Source of the DNA: Varroa destructor
Lineage: Eukaryota; Arthropoda; Arachnida; Mesostigmata; Varroidae
Assembly: GCF_002443255.2 (NCBI RefSeq)
Contig: NW_019211454.1
Location: 35,384,061 to 35,448,060 of the forward strand
Direction of reading: 5' to 3'
Length of the DNA stretch: 64,000 bases
Position 1 is the stretch's first letter; each line of letters begins with the position of its first letter. The notes beneath the pieces were generated by a model that did no database searches, was not told the origin of the DNA, and saw only the letters and a list, made by a program, of their open reading frames with translations. The translations under genes were made by a program, and so were the position numbers. Shown here one piece after another: positions 1 to 13,257 of this stretch.

Positions 1-480
1 ATGGTTCGTATTTAATGAAATTTTTGTACAGCAGCATCTATGCGCGGAATCGTTTTGGGAACTGTCGCCGACACACTTTAGATCAAATAATAGAATCAAA
101 TAATAAATAAACTAAAATCAAGACTGTGTCTACTTTCTTTTTAGTTTCGAGATAATATAGTTGAAAAACAGTGTGTATCGATAACATATATTTCCCACGT
201 TTGGTCTACGCTCAGTAGCTCTGTATTTAATATGTGCGTTTCTTCCCAACAAGCTGCTGCCGTTAAATGGCACTCACCCGTATCAAATGATCTGATTATG
301 TCAGCTTTTTGGCCTGATTCATTTATGACGTTTATTGTACTGTACTAACAATTAATACCTTCGCTGTTTCGGGCCCTCATCGCATATCATCATCATCATC
401 GGAAACATAGGTACGAGGAAACGGGTTCAATGAAGGTGTAGAAAAGAAATCAGACCGAGTACTTTCATCTTCAACGGCTC
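1..480. other. AT-rich non-coding, nothing recognised
   Basis: No supported gene. A minus-strand donor-like sequence (GTGAGT read on the reverse strand) lies near 272-277, but no coding exon can be read into it. Confidence 0.5.
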
Positions 481-690
481 AATCAGCGGTTACAGCAGCT
501 CCAGCAAAAGTAGTTGTAGTCACAACTTGGCCACCGAGCCCATTGCCGAGTCGATATCTTTGCCGCGGCCTAAAGATATGTATGTGCATAGAAGACGAGG
601 GCGGCTCCGCACTTCGTCGGGCCAATGAGCCAACAAACCAATGATTCAGCTAGACGTTCTTCGTTCAAGAGTAGAACGCGATAATGGTGT

Positions 691-710
691 CGTTGTTGTT
701 GCTGTTGTTG
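691..710. repeat. GTT/GCT triplet tract
   Basis: Imperfect run of GTT and GCT units within the first CpG-rich island. Confidence 0.7.
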
Positions 711-2201
711 GCATGGCCACGGGACGGTATCGCGGATGGTATGGCTGCATATGATGGAGTTTCTCGGGCCGGCTTCCTGTTCCTCTTCGGCCGTTTCCTT
801 GCCTGCCCTGTTCCCTAGCCAGCTAACGTCGTCAATCGTCTTTTCATCTACAGTCGCTTGTTCGTTCTTCCGTTCGTTTGCTTGCTCTAATAGAAATACG
901 CGACCCGCGCGCAGACTTGCCGAATCCGCGAGAAGCAAAAAAATAGGCCAGAAATGTTCGCATGAGGAGGAACTGGAGCTCGTCGTTGCCGTCAGCAACC
1001 ATAGCGGTAGCGGTAGCGTTTTGTCAGACGCTGCTGGCAACGAATACGGCGACGGTGGTATTGTTGGCGGACGGGGCGGCCGCAATGAGCGGGGATCACG
1101 ATGCGACGCGCTGTGCATCGCTCGTAGCCAGTGGTCCGCGTGCGCTCACTGAATCCACGTTTGGGAGACGCGTCCGCTTCCACTGGGGCGCCACAGCCCG
1201 TGGACGTGGCCGTTGGCAGCCAGCTTGCCACCGGGTGCCTACTGTCTGTCCATTTGTCCATATCTACATACGTTTGTGACAATATCTGTTTAGATTGCCG
1301 CTGCGTCTGCTGACTCGTTCACTGTATAACCGCTTTGTGAACGAGTCGACACGTAGGCCGCGGCGGCAGGCGTGAGTTTCGTGCGGCACCGCAGTGTTGT
1401 TGTCGGCAATAAGGCTGTTGCTAGCGGTGATCGTCCTAGCGGCATCGACTAGCGCCGAATTGCAGCGACGATCCAGCCGCTGTCGCGGCGTAGTGCTCCA
1501 TTCACACTCCTTCTGCTGCTACTGTTACTGCAGCGTCCCTCTGTTCGCCGACTAGTCACTCACTGATCGCATCAAACTTCAGTGGATTCCATCTTGTCAG
1601 CTATTCCGGCGAGGCTTTCGCTTGCGTTGTTGTCGTCCAAGCTGCCGTTGCTACGGTGCTTGCCGTTGGCCAAGGAAAAGGCAGCGTCGGGAGGCAGGGA
1701 GACAGTTGTCTGTAGCGGTTGCTGGCAGACGAACAGACAGATCGTAGACAGGCAGGCAGGTAAAAAAACTACTGCTGTTGTTTTGCTGCTGTGCTTGTCG
1801 GTGTTGTCGCTGCTCGCACGCGCACGCTGCCTGTTTGTTCCATATCTGGCCGACGCTCAAGGAAGCAGAAGCGAGTCAGTGAGCGAGGAAGAAGGAAGAA
1901 GGGAAGAAGATTTACAAGTAGCAGCAGCATCTGTGCCACTGCTGAGGAAAATTGCCACAGGTGAGTGGATCGTCACGTCGTGGTAGAGTACTTTTGACCG
2001 CCATGACTAGCGCCAGCGGCGGCAGATAGAGCTGGAGCTGGTGCTCGCTCCGTCGCTCGATCCACAAACGAATCCGACATCATAGAGGGGAAAAACAGGA
2101 GTTGCTGCGATCGTCCTCTGGTTCTTGCTTGACGACCCTGCGGCTCGCTGTTAATAATGATGACGAAGTTGTCCCGCTGATGTCGGTTTGAGGCCATGGC
2201 T

Positions 2202-2225
2202 TCTGCTGCTGCTGTTGTTGTTGTT
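2202..2225. repeat. CTG/TTG triplet microsatellite
   Basis: A CTG run followed by a TTG run; on the reverse strand it reads as Gln codons in an otherwise unsupported frame. Confidence 0.75.
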
Positions 2226-3560
2226 TCAGTGGTCGCTGCACCAATATTGCTAGCAGAATGGTCTGCCAGCACCCAGTAGTTTTCGGCTTTTTTTCGCTCG
2301 CCCATTCACTCGCTCGAATTTTCTTCCCTATCTCTGTTCTACTCACATCGGCAATGGTCGTAACGCAACGATACAAAGCTCGCGCATACGGACTGTGCGC
2401 GCTCAAAGTAAACGACAGTTTTCGGGGTCGTCAAATGGCTGAGCACACGATTGCTGCTGGTGATGATATCGGCGCTGATAGTGCAGTGTGCTCTGGCCTG
2501 GTCCAGCTTGACGCGACGAAGCCGTCCGCGGAGACGACGGTCACAGAAGATTGAGGTGGGCTTGTTCGACGGTTTGATTGGAGTGACTCCCGACTTGGGT
2601 CAGGCTGGCAATCGCCAGTCGGCGATCTGCTGTAGTTAAAATGCAGTAGTACTTATAGTAAGGCAAGTGCGAGAAATGAGCAAGTGGAGTTCGTTCGCCA
2701 GGAGGGTTGTTCGCTAGCCGCTGGCTCACGGTGCCAGCCATGGTATTCGTCGTTGCTCTTTACAGACAACGTCGGCCTGTTGCTGCTGCATATTTGGTTG
2801 GCTGGTAACCAAACCAGCGACCCGACTCAATCGTACCTTGCTAAACCTGACCGAACCGACCTGAACAACGCCGCTTCTGCGACCTGCGCTTTGTTGCCGT
2901 CTCCATTATTACGCTGCAGATGATGCTTCGTGCTTTCAGTGTGGCATTATAGGAGGAAGGAAGTCAGAGACATTGAAGCTGTAGTCGTCGTTACGGCAGT
3001 CCTAGTGGTAGCAGCAACCTCGTTAGGCCGCAGTGCCTTCAATGATTGCTGAGCAGGTGAGACCAGAAATGAGATGCGACGAGCAGGCGGTAGGAAAGGC
3101 AGCCGCGGATAACGACGCAAGAGCCCGAAGTGGGAGCAGTAGCAAGCAATCACAACGGCAGCGGCAGTTACCAGCAGAAGCGATCACAGCGGAAAAACAA
3201 TCTCGTCGTTGAGCGCCTTTGGTTACAGCGCCGCCTTTCGGCGTTTCGGAAGCTGCTTCGGCAACAGCTGGCAGGCCCGAAATCCAGGAGATGGTCATCA
3301 GTTCAGACCAACTCTACGACGCGGCCCAGGTCTCATCGGTCGGACGGCCAGCCTCGGGCAGAGCTAACACTCACTTTGCTCATGGAGACAGGGCCATTTG
3401 ACTTCAGAACGGACGCTCTTGCTACTCTGCTTCATACGTAGTTACACTCGGTTTGTCACCGCGTACATTTACGATGCGGGCGTGAGAAGGCGACGTTTTG
3501 GCGGTAGACGTTTGATAGCTAGTATGAGTAGCGTTTTCAGCCCCAACAGTACAAGTCTCT

Positions 3561-6500
3561 CCGGAGTCTACTTAAACACCTAAACTATGCGCTTACGTGC
3601 TAGTTTGCACGTCAGCAAGTAAAAAGGGAAAAACGAGAACAGCTCAATAAGCAGATACAATAAATAAATAGAGAAACAAAAAAATTCGTCATATCGAATG
3701 AAGAGATAAACGTATACAAGCATACACGCACCTATATGATCAAGCAGCTCACTGAGAGGGGTCGAATAAGGAAACTCATAGTGTCTTCGATTCGGCTGCT
3801 GGCCGATCTTCGCGTTCAACCTGTCTCTATATACGATCTGGTGGTGCGCAACTATTCGCTTAAATAGACAGAGGGACAGGAAGAGCCACCGAGGGGTGGC
3901 GCAGGCCGTAGTTTGGACTCAAACACCAAATAACTCAGTTTCGTTTCAACGGTCTCTCATTTCTCTCTGTGCGTTCGCGAGATAACGCTTCTGAATACAG
4001 AAAGGCTAGCGCCAGTAAAAGCATGAGACGACGAGAACGGTCGCCGAGTGTAATGAGAGAGCGTGATTGCAGACGTCGCCGCCTATTTGTGCCAGTCGTT
4101 TTGCTTCTGTCGAGGACGCCTATAACTGCGTCACGTCGTTTGGCTGGTCGATCGAGCGAAGACCGACAAGCCTTGTTGAGTGGACGGATATGTATGCGTA
4201 CACCGTTCTGTGTACCAGCCAGTTTGAATACAGAGAGCGTTAGAACTGTCCTCGATCACATAAAACACACATTGGGTGTACATCCAGCCCTATGTGAACT
4301 CTACATTTGATAGAGTTAGACTAGAGGCACCTATGATAACGCTGTGCGCTTAAGATATCTAATAATGTAACACTATCAGCACACGGTTTCGGTGGTGTTA
4401 ACTCGAAACGGATGGATGCAGGCAGCATGAAAACGGCTGTATTTACAAACAACGGATCTTTCAACCTGGGCAGTATACTCGCAAACGTGTACTATAACTG
4501 CTCTGAGTTACAGAATGGAAATATAGAGATCGTTAGATGAGCCTAGAACGAAATTAATGTTATAAAGAAATACTGAATTACGTGAAGGAAAAAACAATTA
4601 TTATATTTGTATCGTATGGATGCAGTTGTTATATATCGGTGTCAATGAATTATGGAAACTACGCCATCATCTGACCTACTATCGCTATATAAAAATAGCC
4701 TAATGATATAATTAAATATAAGCATAGGAATATAGATCTGTTTGTTAGATCGTATGTTACATATCTATTTTTGTTCGTTTTATGTGGACTGAAAACAATC
4801 ATGTGTGTTAAAATAACGAAGTTTCTTTCAGTAAAAAAAAAAGAGAAGTATCTCGTTCTATATCACGCACCAATCTTCTCTCTTAACCTCCCTTCAGGCT
4901 CTTGGACAACAATTATACTTTGAAAAATAGTCAAGGTCGAACGATTACCTTTCTTCACAAGGCCAGAAAAGGCTTTGTTTGATATTAACTACCCTCGAAA
5001 CTTACGTTAAGCCAATTATAAAGCAGGTCCAACTTAACTAAACATATTACAGTTCTTTTTGTGTAGATAAAATGCTTTAGTAATTGTGCCTCTGTTACAT
5101 TGAATTGAAGTTAGACGAAGGTCATGAACTTGTGATATATACTCCTGACGACATGAAGTCAATTTTTCCTAATGAATACGAAGGTTATAGAATATCTAAA
5201 GATTAGAATTCGGCTCTCTTGGTCCTGGTTTGCAGTCATCGAGCTATTCGTTGTAAAACTAAAGACGCAAAGAACATTGCGTGATTCTACTAGAGAATGA
5301 AATCCATAATGTAATACATAAGAATCAATGTGAAGCGTTTGCAACCATTGTACTTATCAACTGAATGTCACATTTTGTGGGAAATATATAAACGGTAATC
5401 GTGGAGCAAGGATACAATGAACTACTGAGTTTTTGATGTTTACTATACCACTTGGGTCTTCATAGCGCTGCCTACATGTCTGTGTACGATTACATGTCTG
5501 TGTCCAAGCCGAATAAAGTGTGCCTTTTCAACTAAATGAATGCACGAGAGTAAAAAGTCACTAAACCATTTGTTGCGTATCATGTCTACCGGTGGAGATG
5601 TCAGCAAATGCGAGTGGTTTCAAACCTGCATTCCGTTTCACGAGAAAGTAATTCTTTAATTCACTTCCGTTTCATTTTCGACTGTCTTCTTTGTCTGGTG
5701 TGAGTTTTCCTGGGATTAATAGGAATGATCTACTCTAATCCTGTCTTGTTCAATCACTCCCAAGTTCCAGCTGTCTCCTGTTATGCTTCGAAAAGCTGGA
5801 GCCCTTTATGTGCCTTCAGCCGTATAGGGCTGAATTTCTTACACGATGGACCACTAGGCAAATATTAGAGTCGGCATTGCGTTGCTTGGACATTTTAGAG
5901 GCCACCGTTCTAACGTTTATGCGAAGACCAAGCGAGCCCAAACTGAAATACGGAAACGGCGGATCGGTTTTTTTCAATTTGGTCTAACCAGTTTTGTATT
6001 AGCAGCAAATCTCACCTATGTGTATTGGGATACGTCTAAATGTCCGATGCTTTGCATGGCCGCGGGTCAGAACACGGAGCACATATTAGTGATATGTTAC
6101 CACTGATTTATTGTCTAAAGGTAAGTGGGCAGGTAACCAAAAGATCTATACTTGGTCTTTGAAATAAAAACGAACTATCCTGTAAAAGACCGCGCCATAA
6201 GTTGAATGTACGAAGAGACCACACGCTTGCCGTCGGCAACTGTTTGGTTTACATATTAGCGAGAGAAATATCAGTTGCGTGTTGAAATTTAAGTACCGTC
6301 GTCTTTTTAAGTATGAGCAATATGGTAATTAATGCGTATCTACAAAGGTACGAGCAAGCAAAGTTACAAAAAAAAGGCGAGATATATTTCAGAATTATCA
6401 GAATAAACCCTTTGTTCCCTGCTTACAAAAATCATTAACATTATTTGGCTTACTTCATTGGTGAATTTATCGCAAAAAACAAGGAATCTCCTCAAGGTCA

Positions 6501-6600
6501 TCTATTTAGCCCATTATACCGTTGATACTAATTACGTCGACGTTTTTCCCGCAACAGCTTATAACAATGCGGAAAGGTATTTTCACATCTCCTCTTAATG
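3561..6600. other. AT-rich non-coding stretch
   Basis: No recognisable gene. It contains a TATA-like CTATATAAAAATAG near 4686-4699 and a 13-base direct repeat at 5473-5503. The open frames here (for example 5882-6106) have no family resemblance that I can see. Confidence 0.5.
5473..5503. repeat. 13-bp direct repeat (TACATGTCTGTGT x2)
   Basis: Two identical 13-base copies at 5473-5485 and 5491-5503, separated by ACGAT. Confidence 0.8.
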
Positions 6601-7418
6601 GCTGTTGTCCCAGAGACTAAGATTCACTTCATTCCTGCGTTGACTTCAGAGGTCGAAGAGACAGAGAAATTCCTGAGACTTGTTTCTGGTGCTGGTTCGT
6701 TTTTTCATCTTCTCTCTTTATATTCAGGTCACGCGGCGTGTCTGGTTCCCTCTTACCGGCCTGCCCGCCCAAGCTGGCCTGCGTTAGGATCAACGTCTCC
6801 GTCTTCGCAAAAGCTGAGTGTGTCGTTTCGAGTGGTCGAGAGGCCACTGCCTCTAGCGAATTGAGAGAGTAAACGAGCCAGTCGGCCACGAAGACTCGAC
6901 GAAGTCGATGTCTTCGAAGACCGCATCAAGCATCAACCAGAAGCGAAACGAACAGCGCGACGAGCGAGCGCTTAGAAAAGAAGAACACTGAGCAATTACT
7001 GCTGAGTACCTCGCTCGATCGGAGCATGAAGATCGTTCGTGGCTACCTGCCCCTGTCTCCGAGCGCGTAATATCGACAAACGGGTGTTTCGACGTTGCCG
7101 ACGTTGTGGCGGTCGGTCGTCGAAAGCAGTTTCAACTAGTCGCCACAGCGACGAACGCATCGACAGGCAGGCGGACAAACATATCGACATAACGACGCAC
7201 GCATACTCTCGCACACATTTTCTATGCGGTCAACGCCAGGCCATCAGCGAGCCAGGGCGGCCGCTACGAACCGAAGTCGAGGAACACCGTCGGCGAAGTT
7301 CAGCGAGCAAGCGACGGAGCGACAGGGCGATCCGAGCACAGATCCAAAGAGAGGGGAGAGGGCACAAGTGGACGAACGACGAGAACAACAGAAAGAAATC
7401 GAGCTAGAGAAGACGACG

Positions 7419-7551
7419 ATGATGTTTTTTATTTTGCTCTTGTTGATGCTTGAGCTGGAGGCGTTTGCTGGATCTGGCTCCTTTGCTCTGCGCTGCTCCA
7501 GTGGCTCGCTCGAGCGCCGTGGGGAGCAGTCGTCGGCGAAGACGACAACGA
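7419..7551 (+). CDS. Possible first coding exon with signal peptide (unassigned, partial)
   Basis: ATGATG starts a frame MMFFILLLLMLELEAFAG followed by SGSFALRCSSGSLERRGE and a Ser/Thr/Lys-rich end. The first 18 residues have the make-up of a secretory signal: hydrophobic core, then small residues at AFAG. The frame reaches a strong donor-like sequence (A|GTGAGTAAAC) at 7552, two codons before an in-frame stop; spliced there it would exit in phase 1. It sits at the end of a long CpG-rich stretch, as first exons often do. I found no downstream exon to join and no family resemblance. CTG/TTG-rich DNA often yields Leu-rich frames by chance, so this is weak. Confidence 0.2.
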
Positions 7552-8181
7552 GTGAGTAAACGAGCGCGCCGCAAGTCGTTTTCGAAATCGGGACGAAAAC
7601 GGGCGACCACGACGACGACGAGACAGCGACTACGGCCACTATGGCGGTGCTGGACCGTGCCAGCCCAGATGGGAGCTCAACAAGAGCAGTTCGACCCGGA
7701 GCAACGAGCGACAGTGGACTACAGAGTTAGTCGCCATGCCGATGAAGCCGCTGCCGCCATCGTTGCTGAAACAGATACCACTGCTGAAACCACCAAAGCC
7801 AGGCTAATAGTGGTGATAATGGTGGTGGTGGAGCCGACTCCATTGACTTCGGAGTGAAGTCAAAGTCGAGGCGAAAGAAGTCTCTTGAAAATGGCCGGCG
7901 GTAAATGGTAACGACACCAGTGATAGAGCTGATGCTGCAGCAGCTCTGCACTACTCGCGCGAGTGTTCGCCACCGTCCTTCGTTGGCTCAACTCTTACTG
8001 CTACTACTACCAATACGATATACTCTGTAACACCGCCGCGGTTGCCGTCACCGTCAGGGTGAAGCTGTTTCTCTTGCTAGAGTTGCCGGCATCGCCGCGA
8101 CTGTCAGCCTGCAATGGCTGACACTATTGTGACGTAGTCTTATTACTCCACACTGCTCCTGGGCTGATATTCTTGATTCGC

Positions 8182-8199
8182 GCTGCTGCTGCTGCTGCT
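8182..8199. repeat. CTG microsatellite
   Basis: Six tandem GCT units in the second CpG-rich island. Confidence 0.8.
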
Positions 8200-8511
8200 A
8201 TTTGGTGGCTGATGGTGGCGGACACCAGAGTGACGCTAGCGGTGACTCGAGAAGGCAAGACAAGAAGATCAGAGGAAGAAACAGACGGAGAGAGGCCCAG
8301 AGATAACCTCGGTCAACGTTTTTTTTTCTTTTTCATCTTCGACTTCGCCGATCAGCTCAACGAAGCTTACTAGCTCTATTGCGCTAACGGCAGCAGCAGT
8401 AACAGTTCTGAAATGCAGAATCGGAATCGGTGGAGTGGCGCACGGGCCGAGTCGACTCGTCGGATCGAGTCGCTACGGACAGAGCCTTCCGTGACAGCGG
8501 CTACAGGAGAA

Positions 8512-8541
8512 GCTGCAGCAGCAGCAGCAGCGGCGGCGGTG
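8512..8541. repeat. CAG/CGG triplet microsatellite
   Basis: A run of GCA units passing into GCG units. It produces poly-Ala, poly-Ser and poly-Gly in overlapping frames, which explains the open frames here. Confidence 0.8.
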
Positions 8542-8650
8542 GCCGAAACTGCCGTCTTGTGCGCTCTTGGTCCCTTTCCTGCAATAGCCTGGCTGGCATA
8601 GCACACGAGCTAGCACGTCCACGAGAGTCACAAACTTAAGTATTCACGTA

Positions 8651-10087
8651 TTGCAGATAATGGCCAACGATATCAAGGGGCCAACAACCAGCGAGAGGAA
8701 AAACTAGTTTGCAGATAGAGGCGAGATCATTAAATCTACGCTTATGCATAGCACGCTCCATGCCGAAATCTGCATCTTTTTCGTTCTGCGTATGATCTAT
8801 ATGATATATATTAAAAGTAGAAGATATTTGATGTTGACACCTCCAAACGATACCAAGAAACCTGGGGGTTCAAGTAAAAGTAAATAAACACAAAGTAAAG
8901 TTACACTGGCATCCAAGTTTTGATATAGTTATCCAAACCTACGTGATACAGTACAGAAAAAACCGGCATCTGTTATGTGATGGAGTTTAATTGTTGTTGA
9001 TCAATCGGTAACAACTTGTCAACCGCACTTGATTACATTAATTTATGCAATATATTTTTGTTGACGCCGAATTTATCCGCATCTTTACTGAAGTTTGAAT
9101 GAAAATAGAGGAACATTACGTATTATGTCTATTCGAAGACTAACGAGTAAGACGGTACGCTTCTTTTCAATTCCATTAAACTCAGCAGCTGGAACGCCGG
9201 TGTAGGTTAAGATGGTGCGTTTTTAAAAGAACTGTTTCTTCGTCGAGTCGTTCATAGGTCATAATCATTCCCCGCAAAACGCAGTCACTTTTGACGATGC
9301 GGCGCCACCGCTTGCAATCGGTGCTGTAGGGTGATATCGTAGTTCCAATAACAACTTGGGAAAGGGGCAAGTTGGAAAGTTAGGGTTGAAATAACAAACG
9401 TCACTTGGTAATCAAAATGGCAATAAAAGTTTTGACTCTTTCCGTGAGCTACGTAACATCAATGTAAGGTAAGTTATTGCAAAATTCTATATGTTCCTTA
9501 CTAATAATATCTCAGTTTTGATGCATATGAACATTTTTCTAGTTATTTTAGGTAGAATTAAAATGGCAGTATAATTGAAATTCGGGAGGATTTTGACTCG
9601 TACAGATACTGATGCACTTATAAATATTTTGCCTAGAACTTCTTACTTTTTGAAAGTATGTTCTTCATTTAAAATGTTCTTAAAGATAAGTTTGCCGCTT
9701 GGGTGCTATGATGTACTACTAAATGGGCGATCTATTAAGTCTACTTAGATAAATCTATCTATAATCCTTAAATACAGGCACTTTCGTATTGCGTCGTAAG
9801 TAATTACATTTTGAATAAATACAATAATAGTTTTAATCACGATACGGTCGTTTACGCTGCAGAATTCGCCGGTAGGCAGATCTTTAACCACAAAGCCGAT
9901 AGATTAGCACAAATCGAAAAACGTAAAAATGCTTAAGAGATGTACATGTACTCAATTGCAGGTTATACATAGATCCGTGCCTTGTACGTCCTGGACGAAG
10001 CCAATGGCTGCGAATCATCGTTTCAATGTATGGAAAAAGAAATGCAATACAACATTAGAAACGATTTTGACCAGAAGACCATATAGT

Positions 10088-10089
<2 letters not shown>
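8651..10089. other. AT-rich non-coding, nothing recognised
   Basis: No gene or repeat of note that I can support. Confidence 0.5.

Positions 10090-10119
<30 letters not shown>
10090..10119. repeat. (CT)n dinucleotide microsatellite, 30 bp
   Basis: Fifteen uninterrupted CT units directly before the third CpG-rich island. On the reverse strand it is a GA repeat, a type often bound by GAGA-factor-like proteins near arthropod promoters (established for Drosophila; inference here). Confidence 0.9.
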
Positions 10120-10122
<3 letters not shown>

Positions 10123-12010
10123 CTCCCTCTTTCAGTTTCAGTGTCATCTAATTCACGGTCAAATTATAAGCTGCATTGTCACAGGTGCCGCGTCTTGTTT
10201 CGAGCGTTCGCCGAAGTCCCGACACTAAAAGGACGCCAGGCAACGCTCATTAACTATCGTTGCCCTGCTCGTGTATTTGGTCGGTGTATGTCACAAACAC
10301 ACACTGTGGCTGATAGCGTTGCTGCCGCCCAGGCAGTCGTGAGAGCGCGACGCGACCGAGTAAACGTCTCGTCGTTCGTTGATGTTACCGTCGAGACGTT
10401 ACCTCTCTGCTGCATACGTCGAGCGTACAGATGCATACAACAGAGCGGAGTAGAAGAACTAAAAAGAACAGTACGGAATCGAATCTGCTGCATGTGAGTG
10501 GGAGGCTAAACGAGACCCGACACGGGACACGGCCAAAATGAGCCGACGCGAACCTTGTCGATGTTGATGCCGGTACCTGCCTGCGGTGGTGACGCTCCAC
10601 CATGGCAGAGAGCGTTGTTGGCTCACTCGCTGCCGCTGCCGTTCTTGTGATGCTGGGAACAGAGCGGCGTCACTCATTTGTTTAGCGTTGCTTGGCGCTT
10701 TGCCGTTGTTTTGGTCGCTAGTCATTTCGCCCGTCGGAATCTCTTCTGTTAGCGTTTGACGCTGCTGCAGTTGCCACTGGTTCTATTCTCATAGTGGTGA
10801 CTCTATGTGGCGCGCGATGTAATTGTGTATCGGTATAGGCGAATTCGCCAGCTTGTTACTGGTGTGCGGGCGAATACATGCATCCTAATGCATTTCAATC
10901 CACAGCCGCGACACAATGCGACGACAACAACGACAGTCGTATGGATACGTTTGCCAATGGTGTCGCTCCTCCCTATCATTGCAGCACCGTGATGGCAGAA
11001 GCATCTTATACTGCATTCAAGAGTGAACGACGAGCACGCACTGGCGCAGACCGAGGGACGAATGAAGGAGATGAAGCAAAGTGGCGTCTCCGAGGGTCGC
11101 CAAGACCTATTGGGCTTCCTCTCTAGTGAGCTATCTCACGTTTACTTGCTTGCTTGAGTGTCTGGTGGCTTTCCTGTCTAGTTGCTCACTAGTCGCGCTG
11201 GTTCTCTCGCTGTAGCGTGGCTTCGTCGTTCGGGCGACTCGGGCGTCTCCAATTCGTTCCCATTCGGGCGTGCTCTTCAGTTAGATACGACGGGAGGGCC
11301 CATAAGGTGGTTGCTTATACTGCTATTGATGCTGCCACCGCTGTTGATGATGGCGGCTTCGGCGACGGCAGTAATTGTCGTAGAGTATAGGAGGGCGAGA
11401 GGCCTACCTGCTGCTCTTGGCCTGCCTCTACCTGACTGCCTGTCGACTCACCGATTCAGAAGGCAGCGGCGACGCCTACAGCAACGACGTCAACTAGTTA
11501 TATACTACACCTACCACAGGAGCTACGGAGCCGAAGGTGATGATGAGAAAGACAGTGAACAACGACGACAATAACATTCATTGGTCATTCCCCCACAATA
11601 CGCTGGCGAGAGAATAAACAGGATTTTGTTATTCTTCCCTGAAGGTGTTGGCAGTTATTCTGCGATAACGGTGGTAGCAGCGAATGATGATGGCCAGGCG
11701 TCGAGGCAGCTCTTGACTCCACTCGATTTGTCAACGATGACGCCTAAGTAGCAACGACATCGACAGAGGCAAACGTAAGCGCCTGCACCGGTCCACCCGC
11801 CTGACTCGGTCGTGTCGTCGCCGGTCAGGTCATTCGCATAGTGTGTCTTTCACGGTATCAAAAACATGATGGGCGTCAAGCTACTTTACCCTACTACTCG
11901 GCTTTGTTTCTACAGGAGAATGCCGGTGACGGATAACAAAGGAATGCGAGGCAACGAGGAGGGCAACAAAACAAAGCAGACGTGAAGTGCGACGACGCGT
12001 GTTCCTCAGG
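10120..12010. other. CpG- and triplet-rich island, unassigned
   Basis: GC-richer DNA beginning right after the CT microsatellite. Open frames such as 11182-11574 (+) contain a Leu/Met-rich hydrophobic stretch but no recognisable domain. A donor-like CAT|GTGAGTG lies at 10494. It may be promoter or leader DNA. Confidence 0.35.
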
Positions 12011-13257
12011 ACTCACTCATTTGGTAGTACGCTCGTATGGGTAGTCTTCATATAATAAAAATAGATCGTAGCTATTCCAGCTCATGACGCGCCGATTGCA
12101 ATATTCAGACTTCGTAGTGCTAGCGCATAATGTTGCCAGTTTACACCAGCTAAGGGTCGAGTATGATGAGAGCTGTTCAGAAAAAATTTTTAATACGGAG
12201 GTACTCTAGTACGGAGGTCGAGAGACAGCACAACCCGACTACGAGCAGGTTAAGTTCATGCTTGGTACACGAAGACAGGACCGTCAAGTTGTCGAGCATC
12301 GCAGTTTCGAGGCTTTGCAAATGCACTTTTAGGCCTGGTAACTTTCTGGACCAGCATGAGGTATCGAGAAAGAGGTACGAAATACTTCAGTTGAATATGC
12401 TTCACTAAACAACAAGTGTTGTTATAATCATACTCCATCGTATCTGTGTGAAAAGCAACTTTGTACGTTACGTAAAAAGAGGATACAATGGTCCAACACA
12501 AAAACAAACTCGCAACTAATCGCCCTATGAGACGTTTTAAAAAATTCTGTCCCTGACGTACAATAAAGATAATTGTCATTGACAAAATGGGCCCGCAGCT
12601 GTTATCTAGAGTTAAAGAATATTGAAAAGTAAGCTTTGTCAAATCAAATTTCGATTATATAAATTGAACTACGAAAGAGTTATATTGAGGTTCCGAGACT
12701 CTGCACAGTGTGACTGCTGCAGTTTTTCTAGCTTCCATTTTAATTCTTACATTCGTCGCATGCATATAACATACTATAGCGATTTTATATTTAGGAAGAA
12801 CTTCTTCAACTAAAACTACATTGATTTTATTAATATGTGTATTTTTTTTTCGGTGTGCGAGTACTGTTGTCCAGTGCAACTTACTCTGTCTATTGAAAAA
12901 CTCCAACCCTAAATCCATCGTTTTCCTTTAAGTAACTGGAACTCGCACCTACCGTCATCAGATCACTTTCCTTGACAAATAAATTTTACTTAACTTATCA
13001 AGTGCTTCTGCACAAAATAACGGTTGATTAGAAAATAAATTGATCTTCGCAGAGTTTCCCATCCAGCGCTTTCTTTGCCCCCGATGAGGATAATGCCGAT
13101 CATCAGCGTAAGAAATTCGGGACCAACATCGCTGATGTAGCAATGGCCAGCTACGAGAAGGCTAGATTCTGGTGTCGGCACAATGTTTATGTGCACGGAG
13201 CGTTCAGTTATTATCAAGCTCTGAATTACTTTTAGAAATCACCTAGAATTTACCGAC

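Larger units (their letters stand above)
481..3560. other. CpG- and triplet-rich island, promoter/5' leader-like
   Basis: This is GC-richer DNA with many GTT/GCT/CGA triplets. Frames stay open on both strands because of composition, with none resembling a known protein. The long + frame at 1582-1986 contains no ATG. Good donor matches occur at 1961 (CAG|GTGAGT) and 3057 (CAG|GTGAGA). These traits suggest untranslated leader exons or a promoter of a + strand gene; this is inference. Confidence 0.4.
6601..8650. other. CpG- and triplet-rich island with a possible first exon
   Basis: GC-rich with CGA, GAC, CTG and CAG triplets on both strands. Open frames overlap in several phases, as expected from composition. 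It contains the candidate signal-peptide exon at 7419-7551 and two triplet microsatellites. Confidence 0.4.

Noticed and set aside
1582..1986. Long + frame with a hydrophobic, Leu-rich stretch
   Set aside because: It contains no ATG, lies in triplet-rich DNA, and shows no known domain. More likely leader sequence.
2451..2639. Frame with signal-like start and a dibasic-rich stretch
   Set aside because: The only ATG is at 2463 and gives a very short signal; no upstream or downstream exon supports it, and an overlapping frame is equally open.
11182..11574. + frame with a WLLILLLMLPPLLMM stretch resembling a membrane helix
   Set aside because: The Leu/Met richness follows from CTG/ATG triplets; the rest is low-complexity Arg/Gln, with no family resemblance.
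12958..13143. YADD in a minus-strand frame, as in reverse transcriptases
   Set aside because: Only these four residues agree; the flanking residues do not fit any RT palm motif.
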